A stretch of 64,000 nt of DNA, taken from contig JACKAV010000001.1 of the NCBI GenBank assembly GCA_020634895.1, positions 434,001-498,000 on the forward strand, given 5' to 3'. Source of the DNA: Anaerolineales bacterium (GTDB taxonomy: Bacteria; Chloroflexota; Anaerolineae; Anaerolineales; Villigracilaceae). A program made the position numbers and the translations under genes. Positions 24,711-37,048 of the stretch are shown here, piece by piece. Every line of letters begins with the position of its first letter. Position 1 is the first letter of the stretch. Under the pieces are notes generated by a model. It saw only the letters and a list, made by a program, of their open reading frames with translations. It was not told the origin of the DNA and ran no database searches.

Positions 24711-26252
24711 ATGACACAAGCCCTCTACCGTAAATACCGCCCAAAACAATGGGATGCTGTGATCGGACAAGACCACGTCATCCAAACCCTGACCAATGCC
24801 ATTAAGGCAGATCGGGTTGGTCACGCCTATCTCTTCGCGGGTCCGCGTGGAACGGGTAAGACCACCGTCGCGCGTTTGCTGGCGAAGGCGGTTAACTGTC
24901 TCAACGAAGACCCGGCACAGCGACCTGACAATACCTGCGAACACTGCAAAGCGGTTAATGAAAATCGTTTTCTCGATTTGATCGAGATCGATGCGGCATC
25001 TAATACATCGGTTGACGATGTCCGCGACCTGCGTGACAAGATCAACTTTGCGCCATCACAAGGTAAATACAAAATCTATATCATCGACGAAGTTCACATG
25101 CTTTCAACGGCTGCGTTCAATGCCTTGCTCAAAACGCTTGAAGAGCCGCCGCCTCATGCTATCTTCGTCTTAGCCACCACTGAAATTCATAAAATTCCTG
25201 CAACAGTTTTATCTCGTTGTCAGCGACATGAGTTTCGCCGTGTGCCCATCGACGAGATCGTCAACAACCTCAAAGAGATTATAGCTTCCGAAAATATCCA
25301 GGCTGATGACGATGCTCTTACACTGATTGCCCGTCAATCGGCGGGCGGCATGCGTGATGCGCAGTCGCTGCTCGATCAACTTGCGTCTACGGGGACAAAG
25401 ATTACGCTCAACATCGCGCAGCAAGTTCTCGGTACGGCAACCAGCCAAACTGTGTTGGATGTCATCGCTTCCGTTCTGGATCATCAGCCTGCACACGGAC
25501 TGGAAACCATCCATCATGCTCTTGATTCGGGTGCCGATCCACGCTCGCTGGCGCGTCAGCTTGTCGAATATCTGCGCGGGCTTATGCTCATTCAAATGGG
25601 CAATGCCGAGCAGGTCGAAGCTACACGTGAAGTCAAATCTCAAATGGAAGCGCACGCCAATGCATTCAGTACTTCCGATGTTTTGCGGATGATGAAGATA
25701 TTCAACAACGCGGCAACGGACTTGCGCGGCGGCTGGCAGCCATCCTTGAGTTTGGAACTTGCCCTCGCGGAAGTGATCGACGCTCCAGCCGAAGTTGCAC
25801 CTATCGCCGCCGCTGCGCCTCCACCCAAGCCGAAGCCTGTATCAGCTCCCAAAGCGGAATCCAAGCCTGAGGTTAAGAGTGAAGCGCCGAGTCCCGAAGA
25901 GAAGCCAGCCGTCAACTCAGGCGACATCATCAAAGCGTGGAAGTCTCTTGTCAACACGCTTCCAAAGGCGCAGGCAAATCTCGGCGCGTTGATGAATTCC
26001 GTCAAGATGATCGACGTGCAAGGCAAGACGCTTGTTCTCGGTATGGCGAGTGAAGTGCTTGTGGAGAAACTCAACAAACCCGACCAGATCGAAATCATTC
26101 AGCGGCTTATCAAGGATCATTTTCATGCGGATGTATCCGTGCGCTGTGTTGTGACCAACGCCAAAGGCAAACTTCCCGCGCATGTTTCGCAAGACGGCAT
26201 GGTCGCTGCTGCAATTCAACACGGCGGCGAGATCGTGGATATGGATGAATAA
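24711..26252 (+). CDS. dnaX: DNA polymerase III subunit gamma/tau
   Basis: A 513-residue clamp-loader ATPase of the replication machinery. RPKQWDAVIGQDHVIQTLTNA opens the AAA+ domain; Walker A is GPRGTGKTT, the zinc module contains CLNEDPAQRPDNTCEHC, Walker B is IIDEVHML, and the SRC sensor is LSRCQRHEF. Domain III follows to about residue 365, then a Pro/Ala/Lys-rich linker and a C-terminal domain. No obvious frameshift site for a separate gamma product was found by eye. The dnaX-ybaB-recR order is a common conserved set. Confidence 0.97.
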   Translation: MTQALYRKYRPKQWDAVIGQDHVIQTLTNAIKADRVGHAYLFAGPRGTGKTTVARLLAKAVNCLNEDPAQRPDNTCEHCKAVNENRFLDLIEIDAASNTSVDDVRDLRDKINFAPSQGKYKIYIIDEVHMLSTAAFNALLKTLEEPPPHAIFVLATTEIHKIPATVLSRCQRHEFRRVPIDEIVNNLKEIIASENIQADDDALTLIARQSAGGMRDAQSLLDQLASTGTKITLNIAQQVLGTATSQTVLDVIASVLDHQPAHGLETIHHALDSGADPRSLARQLVEYLRGLMLIQMGNAEQVEATREVKSQMEAHANAFSTSDVLRMMKIFNNAATDLRGGWQPSLSLELALAEVIDAPAEVAPIAAAAPPPKPKPVSAPKAESKPEVKSEAPSPEEKPAVNSGDIIKAWKSLVNTLPKAQANLGALMNSVKMIDVQGKTLVLGMASEVLVEKLNKPDQIEIIQRLIKDHFHADVSVRCVVTNAKGKLPAHVSQDGMVAAAIQHGGEIVDMDE

Positions 26253-26332
26253 TGGAAATCGGTACATTGAGAATTGGTTTTCATCCGAATACCAACTCTC
26301 GATTCCTGAATAACTTATAACGAGGTTTAATT

Positions 26333-26662
26333 ATGGCAAAAGGATTTAACAAAGGACCTGCGATGGGCGGGCAGGGCGGAATGATGCAGCAAATTCAAAA
26401 ACTGCAAAAACAAATGGAAGAAGCACAGGCGAAACTCGCCGAAGAGACAGTCACTGCGACAGCGGGTGGCGGCGCTATCAAAGTCACCATGACTGGCGAC
26501 CAGAAATGCAAATCCGTCGAAATCTCCTCCGAGTTTTTGCAGGATGCCGATGCCGAAATGCTGCAAGACATGGTTCTATCTGCTGTCAACATGGCATTGG
26601 ATGAGTCTCGCGCCTTGCAGGAAAAGTTGATGGGTCCGCTGGCGGGCGGGTTACCTTTCTAA
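26333..26662 (+). CDS. YbaB/EbfC nucleoid-associated protein
   Basis: A 109-residue YbaB/EbfC-type DNA-binding protein. The helical start (QGGMMQQIQKLQKQMEEAQAKLAEE), the ITVTMTGD-like strand (IKVTMTGDQKCKSVEIS) and the C-terminal VLSAVNMALDESRALQEKLMGPLAGG are typical. It is placed between dnaX and recR as in most bacteria, suggesting a link to replication or recombination, though its exact role is not known. GAGG precedes the ATG. Confidence 0.95.
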   Translation: MAKGFNKGPAMGGQGGMMQQIQKLQKQMEEAQAKLAEETVTATAGGGAIKVTMTGDQKCKSVEISSEFLQDADAEMLQDMVLSAVNMALDESRALQEKLMGPLAGGLPF

Positions 26663-26669
26663 GTTAAAA

Positions 26670-26730
26670 GTTACAGGTTGAAAGCTGCAGGTTTTTTCTA
26701 ACCTTCAACCTTCAACCTTCAACCTTCAAC
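26670..26730. repeat. Palindromic repeat with tandem CTTCAAC heptamers
   Basis: It starts GTTACAGGTTGAAAG and ends in four tandem copies of a seven-base unit (AACCTTC), lying directly against the recR start codon. The two ends can pair (GGTTGAA with TTCAACC). It is the third clear member of the family in the window. Confidence 0.7.
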
Positions 26731-27336
26731 ATGCTATTACCCGAATCCATTCAATCTCTCGTCACCGCTCTTGAACGTCTGCCCGGTATTGGGCCAAAGT
26801 CCGCTTCGCGGTTGGCGTTCTATCTATTACGCGCATCTGATGATGTGGCGCAGGATTTATCTGAGGCATTGGCAAATCTCAAAGCCAATACCGCTTTCTG
26901 CTCGGAATGTTTCAACATCACCGACGCCGGACGCGAACGCTGTGAGATCTGCGAATCATCCAAACGAGACTCATCGCTTATTTGTGTTGTCGAGGAAGCC
27001 TTGGATGTCCTTGCGCTTGAACGTACAGGCGGGTTCCAGGGCAAATATCACGTCTTGCAGGGAGTCTTATCTCCCATCGAAGGCATTGGTCCTGACGACT
27101 TGAAGATCAAACAGCTTGCTGAGCGCGTTGCTCGTGGGGGAGTGGGGGAGGTCATCGTTGCTACAAATCCCAGCATGGAGGGTGATGCGACGGCGCTTTA
27201 TCTGCGTCAACAACTTGAACCGATGGGAGTCAAAGTTACCCGTCTCGCGCGCGGTCTTCCCGTTGGCGGCGACTTGGAATACGCCGATCAAAACACTTTG
27301 CTGCGAGCGTTATCTGGAAGACAGGAAATGAATTGA
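26731..27336 (+). CDS. recR: Recombination protein RecR
   Basis: A 201-residue RecR, which acts with RecF/RecO in loading RecA at single-strand gaps. The helix-hairpin-helix LPGIGPKSASRLAFYLL, the zinc finger with CSECFNITDAGRERCEIC, the Toprim core (ICVVEEALDVLALERTGGFQG...HVLQGVLSPIEGIGPDDL) and the C-terminal VTRLARGLPVGGDLEYAD are all intact. The start ATG directly abuts a repeat with no Shine-Dalgarno. A strong terminator follows seven bases after the stop. Confidence 0.97.
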   Translation: MLLPESIQSLVTALERLPGIGPKSASRLAFYLLRASDDVAQDLSEALANLKANTAFCSECFNITDAGRERCEICESSKRDSSLICVVEEALDVLALERTGGFQGKYHVLQGVLSPIEGIGPDDLKIKQLAERVARGGVGEVIVATNPSMEGDATALYLRQQLEPMGVKVTRLARGLPVGGDLEYADQNTLLRALSGRQEMN

Positions 27337-27343
27337 CCCGAAT

Positions 27344-27373
27344 GGGGCGCGATCATCGCGCCCCTGTTTTTTT
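27344..27373 (+). terminator. Rho-independent terminator after recR
   Basis: GGGGCGCGAT and ATCGCGCCCC pair around one base and are followed by TGTTTTTTT. It ends two bases before the next start codon. Confidence 0.85.
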
Positions 27374-27375
27374 AA

Positions 27376-28632
27376 ATGAATATCACCGTTCTCACCTTTG
27401 GCTCTCGCGGCGATGTCCAGCCGTTTCTTCCTTTGTCACTCGGGTTGATGTCTCGCGGGCATAATGTCATTCTTGCAGCACCTTCACGTTTCAAAGCGTT
27501 GGTTGAAGAACATGGCATAACATTTTTTCCGTTGGCTGGCGACCCTGAAGTACTCAGCCGCCGTATGAATGAGGCGGGATATAACTACTTCAAGCTTATC
27601 AAAGAGTTGATGAATCATGCTGTGGATATCGGTGCAGAGATGATACGTCAAACCGATGAGGCTTGTCGCGATGCGGACCTTATCATTCATACTTTTGCCC
27701 ATGCTGTTGGCGCTCACACCCTTGCGCGTGAAAAAAATATTCCCGATATTCATATCCAAACTTTTCCCATGTTCACGCCCACTGGTGATTACCCCAATAT
27801 CTCTCTGCCCGATCTAAGAATCCGCTTTTTGAATCGTTTATCTCATAACGCTTCGATAAAAATTACTGAGATCACTTCTGCATTGGGATATGAACAAGTT
27901 CGCCGTCGAGTGGGATTACCCAAACGAAGATTCTATTCTCCGTTTCGAGATGCCCCGCCTCGCCTTCGGACCCCGATCCTGTGCGCATGGTCCCCAAGCT
28001 TTATCCCACCTTCAAACGACTGGAATCCGCGCACGCATGTGACCGGATATTATTTCTTCCCATACAACAATTCATATACGCCGTCAATTGAATTAAGAAA
28101 ATTTTTAGAGGAAGGTAAGACGCCGATTTGTGTTTCATTTGGTAGTATGGTCAACAAGAATGCTGAAAGAGTTGATGAAGTTATTCGTGAATCATTGAAG
28201 TGAACAAATAACCGCGGCATTATCTTGTCGGGATGGGGGAGTGCAAAGCACGAAATAACAGATGACCTGCTGTACTTCGAGTCTGCACCACATGATTGGT
28301 TTTTGCCAAAATGTAAGATGCTTATACATCATGGCGGTGCTGGTACTACATCTGCAGGCTTGCGCGCGGGGATTCCGCAGGTTGTTATTCCATTTATGGC
28401 GGATCAACCTTTTTGGGGGAATAGAGTCAACGCAATAGGTGTTGCTCCAAAACCGATTCGTGTGAATCAAATATCGGTAGATAAGATGGTTAGTGCAATT
28501 GTTGGGGCTGAATCAAAAACAATTCTTGAGCGGGCGCAGTCCATCGGTCAAAAGATACGAAGCGAAGATGGTATAATGCGCGCGGTTGAGTTGATCGAGT
28601 CGTATGCAATAGAGTTCAATGAATCCATTTGA
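27376..28632 (+). pseudogene. UGT-type glycosyltransferase interrupted by TGA
   Basis: The reading frame encodes a 418-codon GT-B glycosyltransferase of the sterol-glucosyltransferase/macrolide-UGT type, but codon 276 (28201-28203) is TGA. The N-terminal half has VLTFGSRGDVQPFLPLSLGL; the C-terminal half, in the same frame, has the donor-binding PHDWFLPKCKMLIHHGGAGT and ADQPFWGNRV. Nothing is missing around the TGA: SFGSMV...EVIRESLK and TNNRGIILSGWG are continuous with the family pattern. So there is one nonsense change (or a sequencing error, or read-through). As read, a 275-residue product without the donor-sugar site would be made. Confidence 0.85.
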
Positions 28633-28673
28633 AAATTGGTCCGATTTTTTAAGGTTTAAATGCCTTGGAACCA

Positions 28674-28701
28674 TTGACAAATCATTACAAATACATATAA
28701 T
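28674..28701 (+). promoter_or_regulatory. Consensus sigma-A promoter
   Basis: Perfect TTGACA (28674-28679) and perfect TATAAT (28696-28701) are separated by 16 bases. No protein gene follows; the product would be either a small RNA ending at the hairpin at 28811-28840 or an upstream rRNA transcript. Confidence 0.75.
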
Positions 28702-28707
28702 TCGAAC

Positions 28708-28842
28708 TCGCCAGTACAACATAAGATTTCGTCTCCCAGACAGATCATTGACAACTGAGTAGCCGTCTTCCATCAGAGACACAAAGCGAATAGGTTTTGC
28801 AGCCTGATGAACCGATGCGAAAGAAAAAGCATCGGTATTTTA
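28708..28842 (+). ncRNA. Possible small RNA or rRNA leader transcript
   Basis: About 135 bases lie between a consensus promoter and a terminator-like hairpin and hold no open reading frame with a ribosome site. It contains TTGACAACTGAGTAG, resembling a motif in the 16S and 23S leaders. It may therefore be an rRNA leader from a tandem promoter and not a separate RNA. No known RNA family was recognised. Confidence 0.35.
28811..28842 (+). terminator. Terminator-like hairpin upstream of rRNA promoter
   Basis: ACCGATGC and GCATCGGT form a perfect eight-base stem around an A-rich ten-base loop, followed by ATTTTAG. The T tract is short, so efficiency is uncertain. Confidence 0.5.
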
Positions 28843-28856
28843 GTCTGTGAAAAACC

Positions 28857-28885
28857 TTGACGACGGTTATGGTAGCGGGTAGAAT
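28857..28885 (+). promoter_or_regulatory. rRNA operon promoter
   Basis: TTGACG (28857-28862) and TAGAAT (28880-28885) are 17 bases apart, about 110 bases before the 16S gene. A G+C-rich stretch (CAGCCCGC) follows the -10, as in growth-controlled rRNA promoters. Confidence 0.75.
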
Positions 28886-28908
28886 ACAGCCCGCTCAAAT
28901 GGCAAGCA

Positions 28909-28935
28909 CCTTAACAACTGAACAGTGATAGGAAA
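28909..28935 (+). other. 16S processing stem, left arm
   Basis: These 27 bases (from CCTTAACAACTGAACAG to GGAAA) pair along their whole length with 30590-30616 beyond the 16S 3' end, with only two G-U wobbles. Such a stem is the classical RNase III site that releases pre-16S rRNA. Confidence 0.85.
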
Positions 28936-28972
28936 CAGTAATGATGACGAACCAGTCAATTCCGTGACTTTT

Positions 28973-28996
28973 ACACTCGAAAGAGTGTTGATTTTT
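28973..28996 (+). other. Terminator-like hairpin directly before 16S
   Basis: ACACTC-GAAA-GAGTGT followed by TGATTTTTT has the form of an intrinsic terminator, yet sits inside the rRNA leader at the 16S 5' end. It may mark a processing site or require antitermination. Confidence 0.5.
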
Positions 28997-30507
<1,511 letters not shown>

Positions 30508-30589
30508 TAGAGTAAGTGAGCACTCCCTAAGGGGAGGTCGCTCTAAAATGCCCACACGGTGAATGGGCAAGCTGGTTCGCAAAATGAAG

Positions 30590-30616
30590 TTTCCTGTCAC
30601 TGTTCAGTTGTTGAGG
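30590..30616 (+). other. 16S processing stem, right arm
   Basis: TTTCCTGTCACTGTTCAG and the following GTTGTTGAGG-region pair with 28909-28935 in the leader to close a loop around the 16S gene. Confidence 0.85.
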
Positions 30617-30626
30617 GGATCCCTTG

Positions 30627-30700
<74 letters not shown>

Positions 30701-30716
30701 CTAACCAGGCAATCCT

Positions 30717-30788
30717 GGGGATGTAGCTCAGCGGGAGAGCAGCGCCTTTGCAAGGCGAAGGTCGCGGGTTCAAATCCCGCCATCTCCA
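30717..30788 (+). tRNA. tRNA-Ala (TGC)
   Basis: The acceptor arms GGGGATG and CATCTCC pair with one wobble, the anticodon loop TTTGCAA carries TGC between GCC and GGC stem bases, and the T-arm has GGTTCAAATCC. CCA is not encoded. It follows tRNA-Ile by 16 bases. Confidence 0.97.
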
Positions 30789-30884
30789 CTGAGTTCGTAT
30801 CTGGCAAAATTGGAGAGTAATAGAAGTTTGTTGAAAGAAAACTGCACATAAATCAAGGATTTTGCACCGTACTTTGGGCTTTTT

Positions 30885-30909
30885 CGACCCGGCGGTGCCA
30901 GCCGGGTCG
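30885..30909 (+). other. G+C-rich hairpin in tRNA-Ala/23S spacer
   Basis: CGACCCGGC and GCCGGGTCG form a perfect nine-base stem around GGTGCCA, followed by ATTTGTG. The T tract is weak. The remaining 30789-31058 spacer has a second small hairpin (TCACCG/CGGTGA, 30976-30993) and a TTAAAAACTGAATAG leader motif (31001-31015). Confidence 0.55.
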
Positions 30910-31058
30910 ATTTGTGTCTGTAAACCGAATAATCTTGAAAGCTGATCGATGCCCTTGAGACATCAAGAGTGTCGATCACCGGTCAAACGGTGAGTGAACC
31001 TTAAAAACTGAATAGCAATTGATGTAGGCCGACAAATTTAATTTGTCAACTAAATAAC

Positions 31059-31084
31059 GAAAAGTATCAATTTCTCCGCATCAC
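31059..31084 (+). other. 23S processing stem, left arm
   Basis: GAAAAGTATCAATTTCTCCG plus CATCAC pairs with 34040-34065 (GTGATGCGGAGAA...TACTTTTC) with only one mismatch and one wobble, closing a loop around 23S. Confidence 0.85.
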
Positions 31085-31085
31085 G

Positions 31086-34037
<2,952 letters not shown>

Positions 34038-34039
34038 CT

Positions 34040-34065
34040 GTGATGCGGAGAATTTGGTACTTTTC
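34040..34065 (+). other. 23S processing stem, right arm
   Basis: Pairs with 31059-31084 on the other side of the 23S gene. It is followed by a second hairpin, GGACAATT/AATTGTCC, at 34093-34117 before the 5S gene. Confidence 0.85.
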
Positions 34066-34116
34066 CGAAAAACTATATCAATTTGTTATTCAGGACAATT
34101 CATTTGTGAAATTGTC

Positions 34117-34234
<118 letters not shown>

Positions 34235-34253
34235 GGCTTTTCTTTACTTATTT

Positions 34254-34285
34254 GCCGCATACAGAAATGTATGCGGCTTTTTTTT
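34254..34285 (+). terminator. rRNA operon terminator
   Basis: GCCGCATACA and TGTATGCGGC form a perfect ten-base stem around GAAA, followed by eight T. It ends 15 bases before the stop codon of the convergent accessory operon. Confidence 0.92.
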
Positions 34286-34300
34286 ATTCATTAACAGGCT

Positions 34301-35383
34301 TTAGTTTAACCAGTATCCAAACAGTGGCGTAAAAAATGCCAGATGGTCGCTTAACGGTTTTAGCAGTCCTTTTGCAGCCAATTGTTTTGTGAGCAGGGAA
34401 GTCATTTGAGGATGATTTCCTTTGGCGATCTCTCTCAATACGGCTTGTTCTTCTTTTGTTAAACCAATCCAAAGTTTTCGGAATTCCTCGAAGATGGTCT
34501 CATGTTTGGCAAACCACTCAATATTCTTTTGTTTGATAAGATCTGTTTTAGTTTCAGTAATTAATTCAAAAAGTACGTGGGCAATGCCGGGATGTCCACC
34601 ACTATATTCCCACAGCCAATTTTGTTGTTCAGAAGATAAATGTTTTTCATGGCGTTTTTCCCATTTTTCGATGATGGCTAAAGTATCCTGTTTTGAATAG
34701 AGTCCAAGCCCAATCATTCTGCTGGAAATTAATTCAAAGAAACCTTCATTGTCCTTTGGCGGACGTAGTTTTTCTGGCATATTACGTAGGAATAAAACAT
34801 ATGTAACCAGGTATTTATTTGCATCGCGGATTGCGCGAAGTTGAGCAAACGTGTTTAGAGGCATGGAGTGATATGTCTCGTCGAACTCATCGAACAAGAA
34901 GCATAGCCTTACTTTATATATACTACAGAGACGTTTGATGGCTATCTCGAGCAGGCGATGCGCCACAAGTTCATTATTTGTGTTGAGCACCTGCGAATTG
35001 AGATCTGTAAGTTCTCCAAAGATTGTATCAATATTGTTTGTCAGCCTATTTTCGGTACATGCTAACAAGATGCTGCTGAGCAGTAATTCATAAAATTGAA
35101 AATCCCAATTTTCACCTTTAGTGATGCGATTCATATCGACGCGGATCAGCCATACCTTTGAAGCTGTTTCCTCTCCCAGGTATTTCTTCTTAATCCATTC
35201 CTGATCATACTCACTTCCAACTCTTAAGGCATCTGGATCATTCCCTAATACCAGATCCAAAAATCGGGTTTTCCCTGCGCTTGGTGCTCCGATTATATAA
35301 AATGACTCGCCTCTTTTTACATAATCGAAAAATGTTCTTAAGATTTCTTCACGGTAAATAAAGGGTAAAGTCTTAGCAGGCAT
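34301..35383 (-). CDS. STAND/AAA-like ATPase with C-terminal winged helix
   Basis: A 360-residue P-loop ATPase, last gene of the six-gene minus-strand operon. Walker A is GAPSAGKTR (about residues 32-40), Walker B is LCFLFDEFDE (about 160), and the region ends with YSGGHPGIAHVLFELI, as seen in STAND and ORC-like ATPases. The C-terminal 70 residues (GLTKEEQAVLREIAKG...LLTKQLAAKGLLKP...FFTPLFGYWL) read as a winged helix of the type that ends many STAND proteins. No nuclease, protease, toxin or repeat domain is fused. It could be a switch or effector for the kinases upstream; this is inference. The gene is visibly A/T-rich, and a 13-base gap separates it from the REC-kinase gene. Confidence 0.75.
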   Translation of the reverse strand: MPAKTLPFIYREEILRTFFDYVKRGESFYIIGAPSAGKTRFLDLVLGNDPDALRVGSEYDQEWIKKKYLGEETASKVWLIRVDMNRITKGENWDFQFYELLLSSILLACTENRLTNNIDTIFGELTDLNSQVLNTNNELVAHRLLEIAIKRLCSIYKVRLCFLFDEFDETYHSMPLNTFAQLRAIRDANKYLVTYVLFLRNMPEKLRPPKDNEGFFELISSRMIGLGLYSKQDTLAIIEKWEKRHEKHLSSEQQNWLWEYSGGHPGIAHVLFELITETKTDLIKQKNIEWFAKHETIFEEFRKLWIGLTKEEQAVLREIAKGNHPQMTSLLTKQLAAKGLLKPLSDHLAFFTPLFGYWLN

Positions 35384-35396
35384 GATATTCTCCTAT

Positions 35397-37037
35397 TTAT
35401 TGGAATTTCCACTCAGTGGGAGGCCAAATATCCCCCCAGTGATCCAGTCGATGGCATAAAAAGCCTGCAATAATGAGCGGACGTTTACTTTTTTGCGGGT
35501 CTTCTTTGTGTGCCAGCATGGCTTTGAAGAGCATATTGAATAACAGTCCCATTAAGTACTCACGGATATTGGTGTTTTGTGAACATTTAGCAGCGAATCC
35601 GCGCAATGAACTGATAGTTTTTACTGCTTTTTGAATTTTTTCATCCTTGAAAATAGAATCAATTTCTTCAATTACTTGAATTTTTGGCTGTCTTAAAAGT
35701 AACATGCACATTTCATAGTATTCGCTTTCATTCACGTCATGACCCAGCATGCGGCTGAGAATATCTGTTTCGAGTTGGATGAAATCCTGCATGGCATATC
35801 CTCTTCCGCAGCGTTCGAAGTCGATGACCCATACAATATTTTTGTTATCGACTAGGAGATTATCGCCATGTAAATCACCGTGAATGATTGCGCTGGGTAG
35901 CGTATTGGCTGGGCTAAAATCTCCTTCACCATCAGTGATCTTCTTGGTTAACCAATCAATGGGTTGTGGTAAATTGTATTTTGCGAGATCTGCCTTGGCT
36001 TCATTAAGAATTGGCTTGGAGATTTCTTTTTTGCATTTATCGAACCAGTCATCTCCTAAGATTTTGGAGAATAATTCATATAATGTTGTATTGCATTCAT
36101 TTATGGGTTTTGTATAGTACTTATCCCAGGTCTCAAAAAAATAAGCTGTCAGCACTTTTTCAATATTTTCATAGTCCTGTTCCCGATAATAATTTGCGAA
36201 CGTCATTGCATTTTTTCCACCTTCATAGGTATAGGCAATGCCGCCAACATCCCAGGAAAAGACCTCTTTTCCAATTTGTTGTGGTGTAAATCCTCCTGTG
36301 AGTTTTCTGGATATAAATTCTCGAAAATTTGATGCTTCTTTTTCGATTTTTATTGTTCGTGCAATTTTTACCACACAAGCTTCCATGTCATCTTCAAAAA
36401 CTCTTAAAACAATCGAATTTGGACGCGTAGCAGATGAGACTTCTGTATCGGGGGTGACAAGTTCTGCAAATTTGATTTTTTGGGCATTTGGAAACATGCG
36501 GGCAATAATATTTGCGACTTGATCCGTATATTCTCCCATTTCAAAAACGAGTTCAGATTGCATAAAATCATCCATTATTTCATCTTGGATGATTTCTAGG
36601 TTCCTTTTCGTAGCACTGACTTTTGATGCTTCTGCATCAAGTCTTTTACGGAATTCATCTCGTCGGTCGTGTTTGCCAATAAAAGGAATATTTTGGTGAT
36701 CTTGTAATAATTTTCGCAATGTATTTGGGTCGTCGGTACCGGTTAGAATAATTGGTTGAAGGTATCTCTTCATTGATTCGGCAAATTCTGCACCACTCAT
36801 GTCTTCTTGATCTTCGTCATCGTGTAATCTCAGATCGATCAAGGCAAGGCAACAGCGCTGTTCTTGTGCTTTTTTTCGGGCATCATCCTGAAGAGATGAC
36901 CCGATACCCATGGCAAGAACTGGCATATAGCCCCACTCCTGAAGCAAAGATTGATACGAAATTCTGGCTTCAGGATCATTATCAACCAGTAGAATACGCG
37001 GTTTTATTCGTCGGTATATTGAAAAAGTTTGATGCAT
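35397..37037 (-). CDS. Receiver domain fused to APH-like phosphotransferase
   Basis: A 546-residue protein with an unusual fusion. Residues about 14-145 form a response-regulator receiver: RILLVDNDPEAR (acidic pair), LALIDLRL (phospho-acceptor Asp), IILTGTDD (Thr) and FIGKHD (Lys). Residues about 200-520 form a protein-kinase-like phosphotransferase of the APH/choline-kinase type, with catalytic loop AIIHGDLHGDNLLV and metal motif WVIDFERCGRG. So phosphorylation of the receiver may switch a small-molecule or protein kinase. The substrate is unknown. I start at the ATG at 37037, 11 bases after the upstream gene; a longer frame to 37202 would overlap that gene by 154 bases and has no receiver sequence. 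Confidence 0.78.
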   Translation of the reverse strand: MHQTFSIYRRIKPRILLVDNDPEARISYQSLLQEWGYMPVLAMGIGSSLQDDARKKAQEQRCCLALIDLRLHDDEDQEDMSGAEFAESMKRYLQPIILTGTDDPNTLRKLLQDHQNIPFIGKHDRRDEFRKRLDAEASKVSATKRNLEIIQDEIMDDFMQSELVFEMGEYTDQVANIIARMFPNAQKIKFAELVTPDTEVSSATRPNSIVLRVFEDDMEACVVKIARTIKIEKEASNFREFISRKLTGGFTPQQIGKEVFSWDVGGIAYTYEGGKNAMTFANYYREQDYENIEKVLTAYFFETWDKYYTKPINECNTTLYELFSKILGDDWFDKCKKEISKPILNEAKADLAKYNLPQPIDWLTKKITDGEGDFSPANTLPSAIIHGDLHGDNLLVDNKNIVWVIDFERCGRGYAMQDFIQLETDILSRMLGHDVNESEYYEMCMLLLRQPKIQVIEEIDSIFKDEKIQKAVKTISSLRGFAAKCSQNTNIREYLMGLLFNMLFKAMLAHKEDPQKSKRPLIIAGFLCHRLDHWGDIWPPTEWKFQ

Positions 37038-37048
37038 ACCCGTTCTCT

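Noticed and set aside
26700..26730. Tandem seven-base repeats as a CRISPR-like array
   Set aside because: Units are too short, have no spacers and belong to the palindromic repeat family; no cas genes are present.
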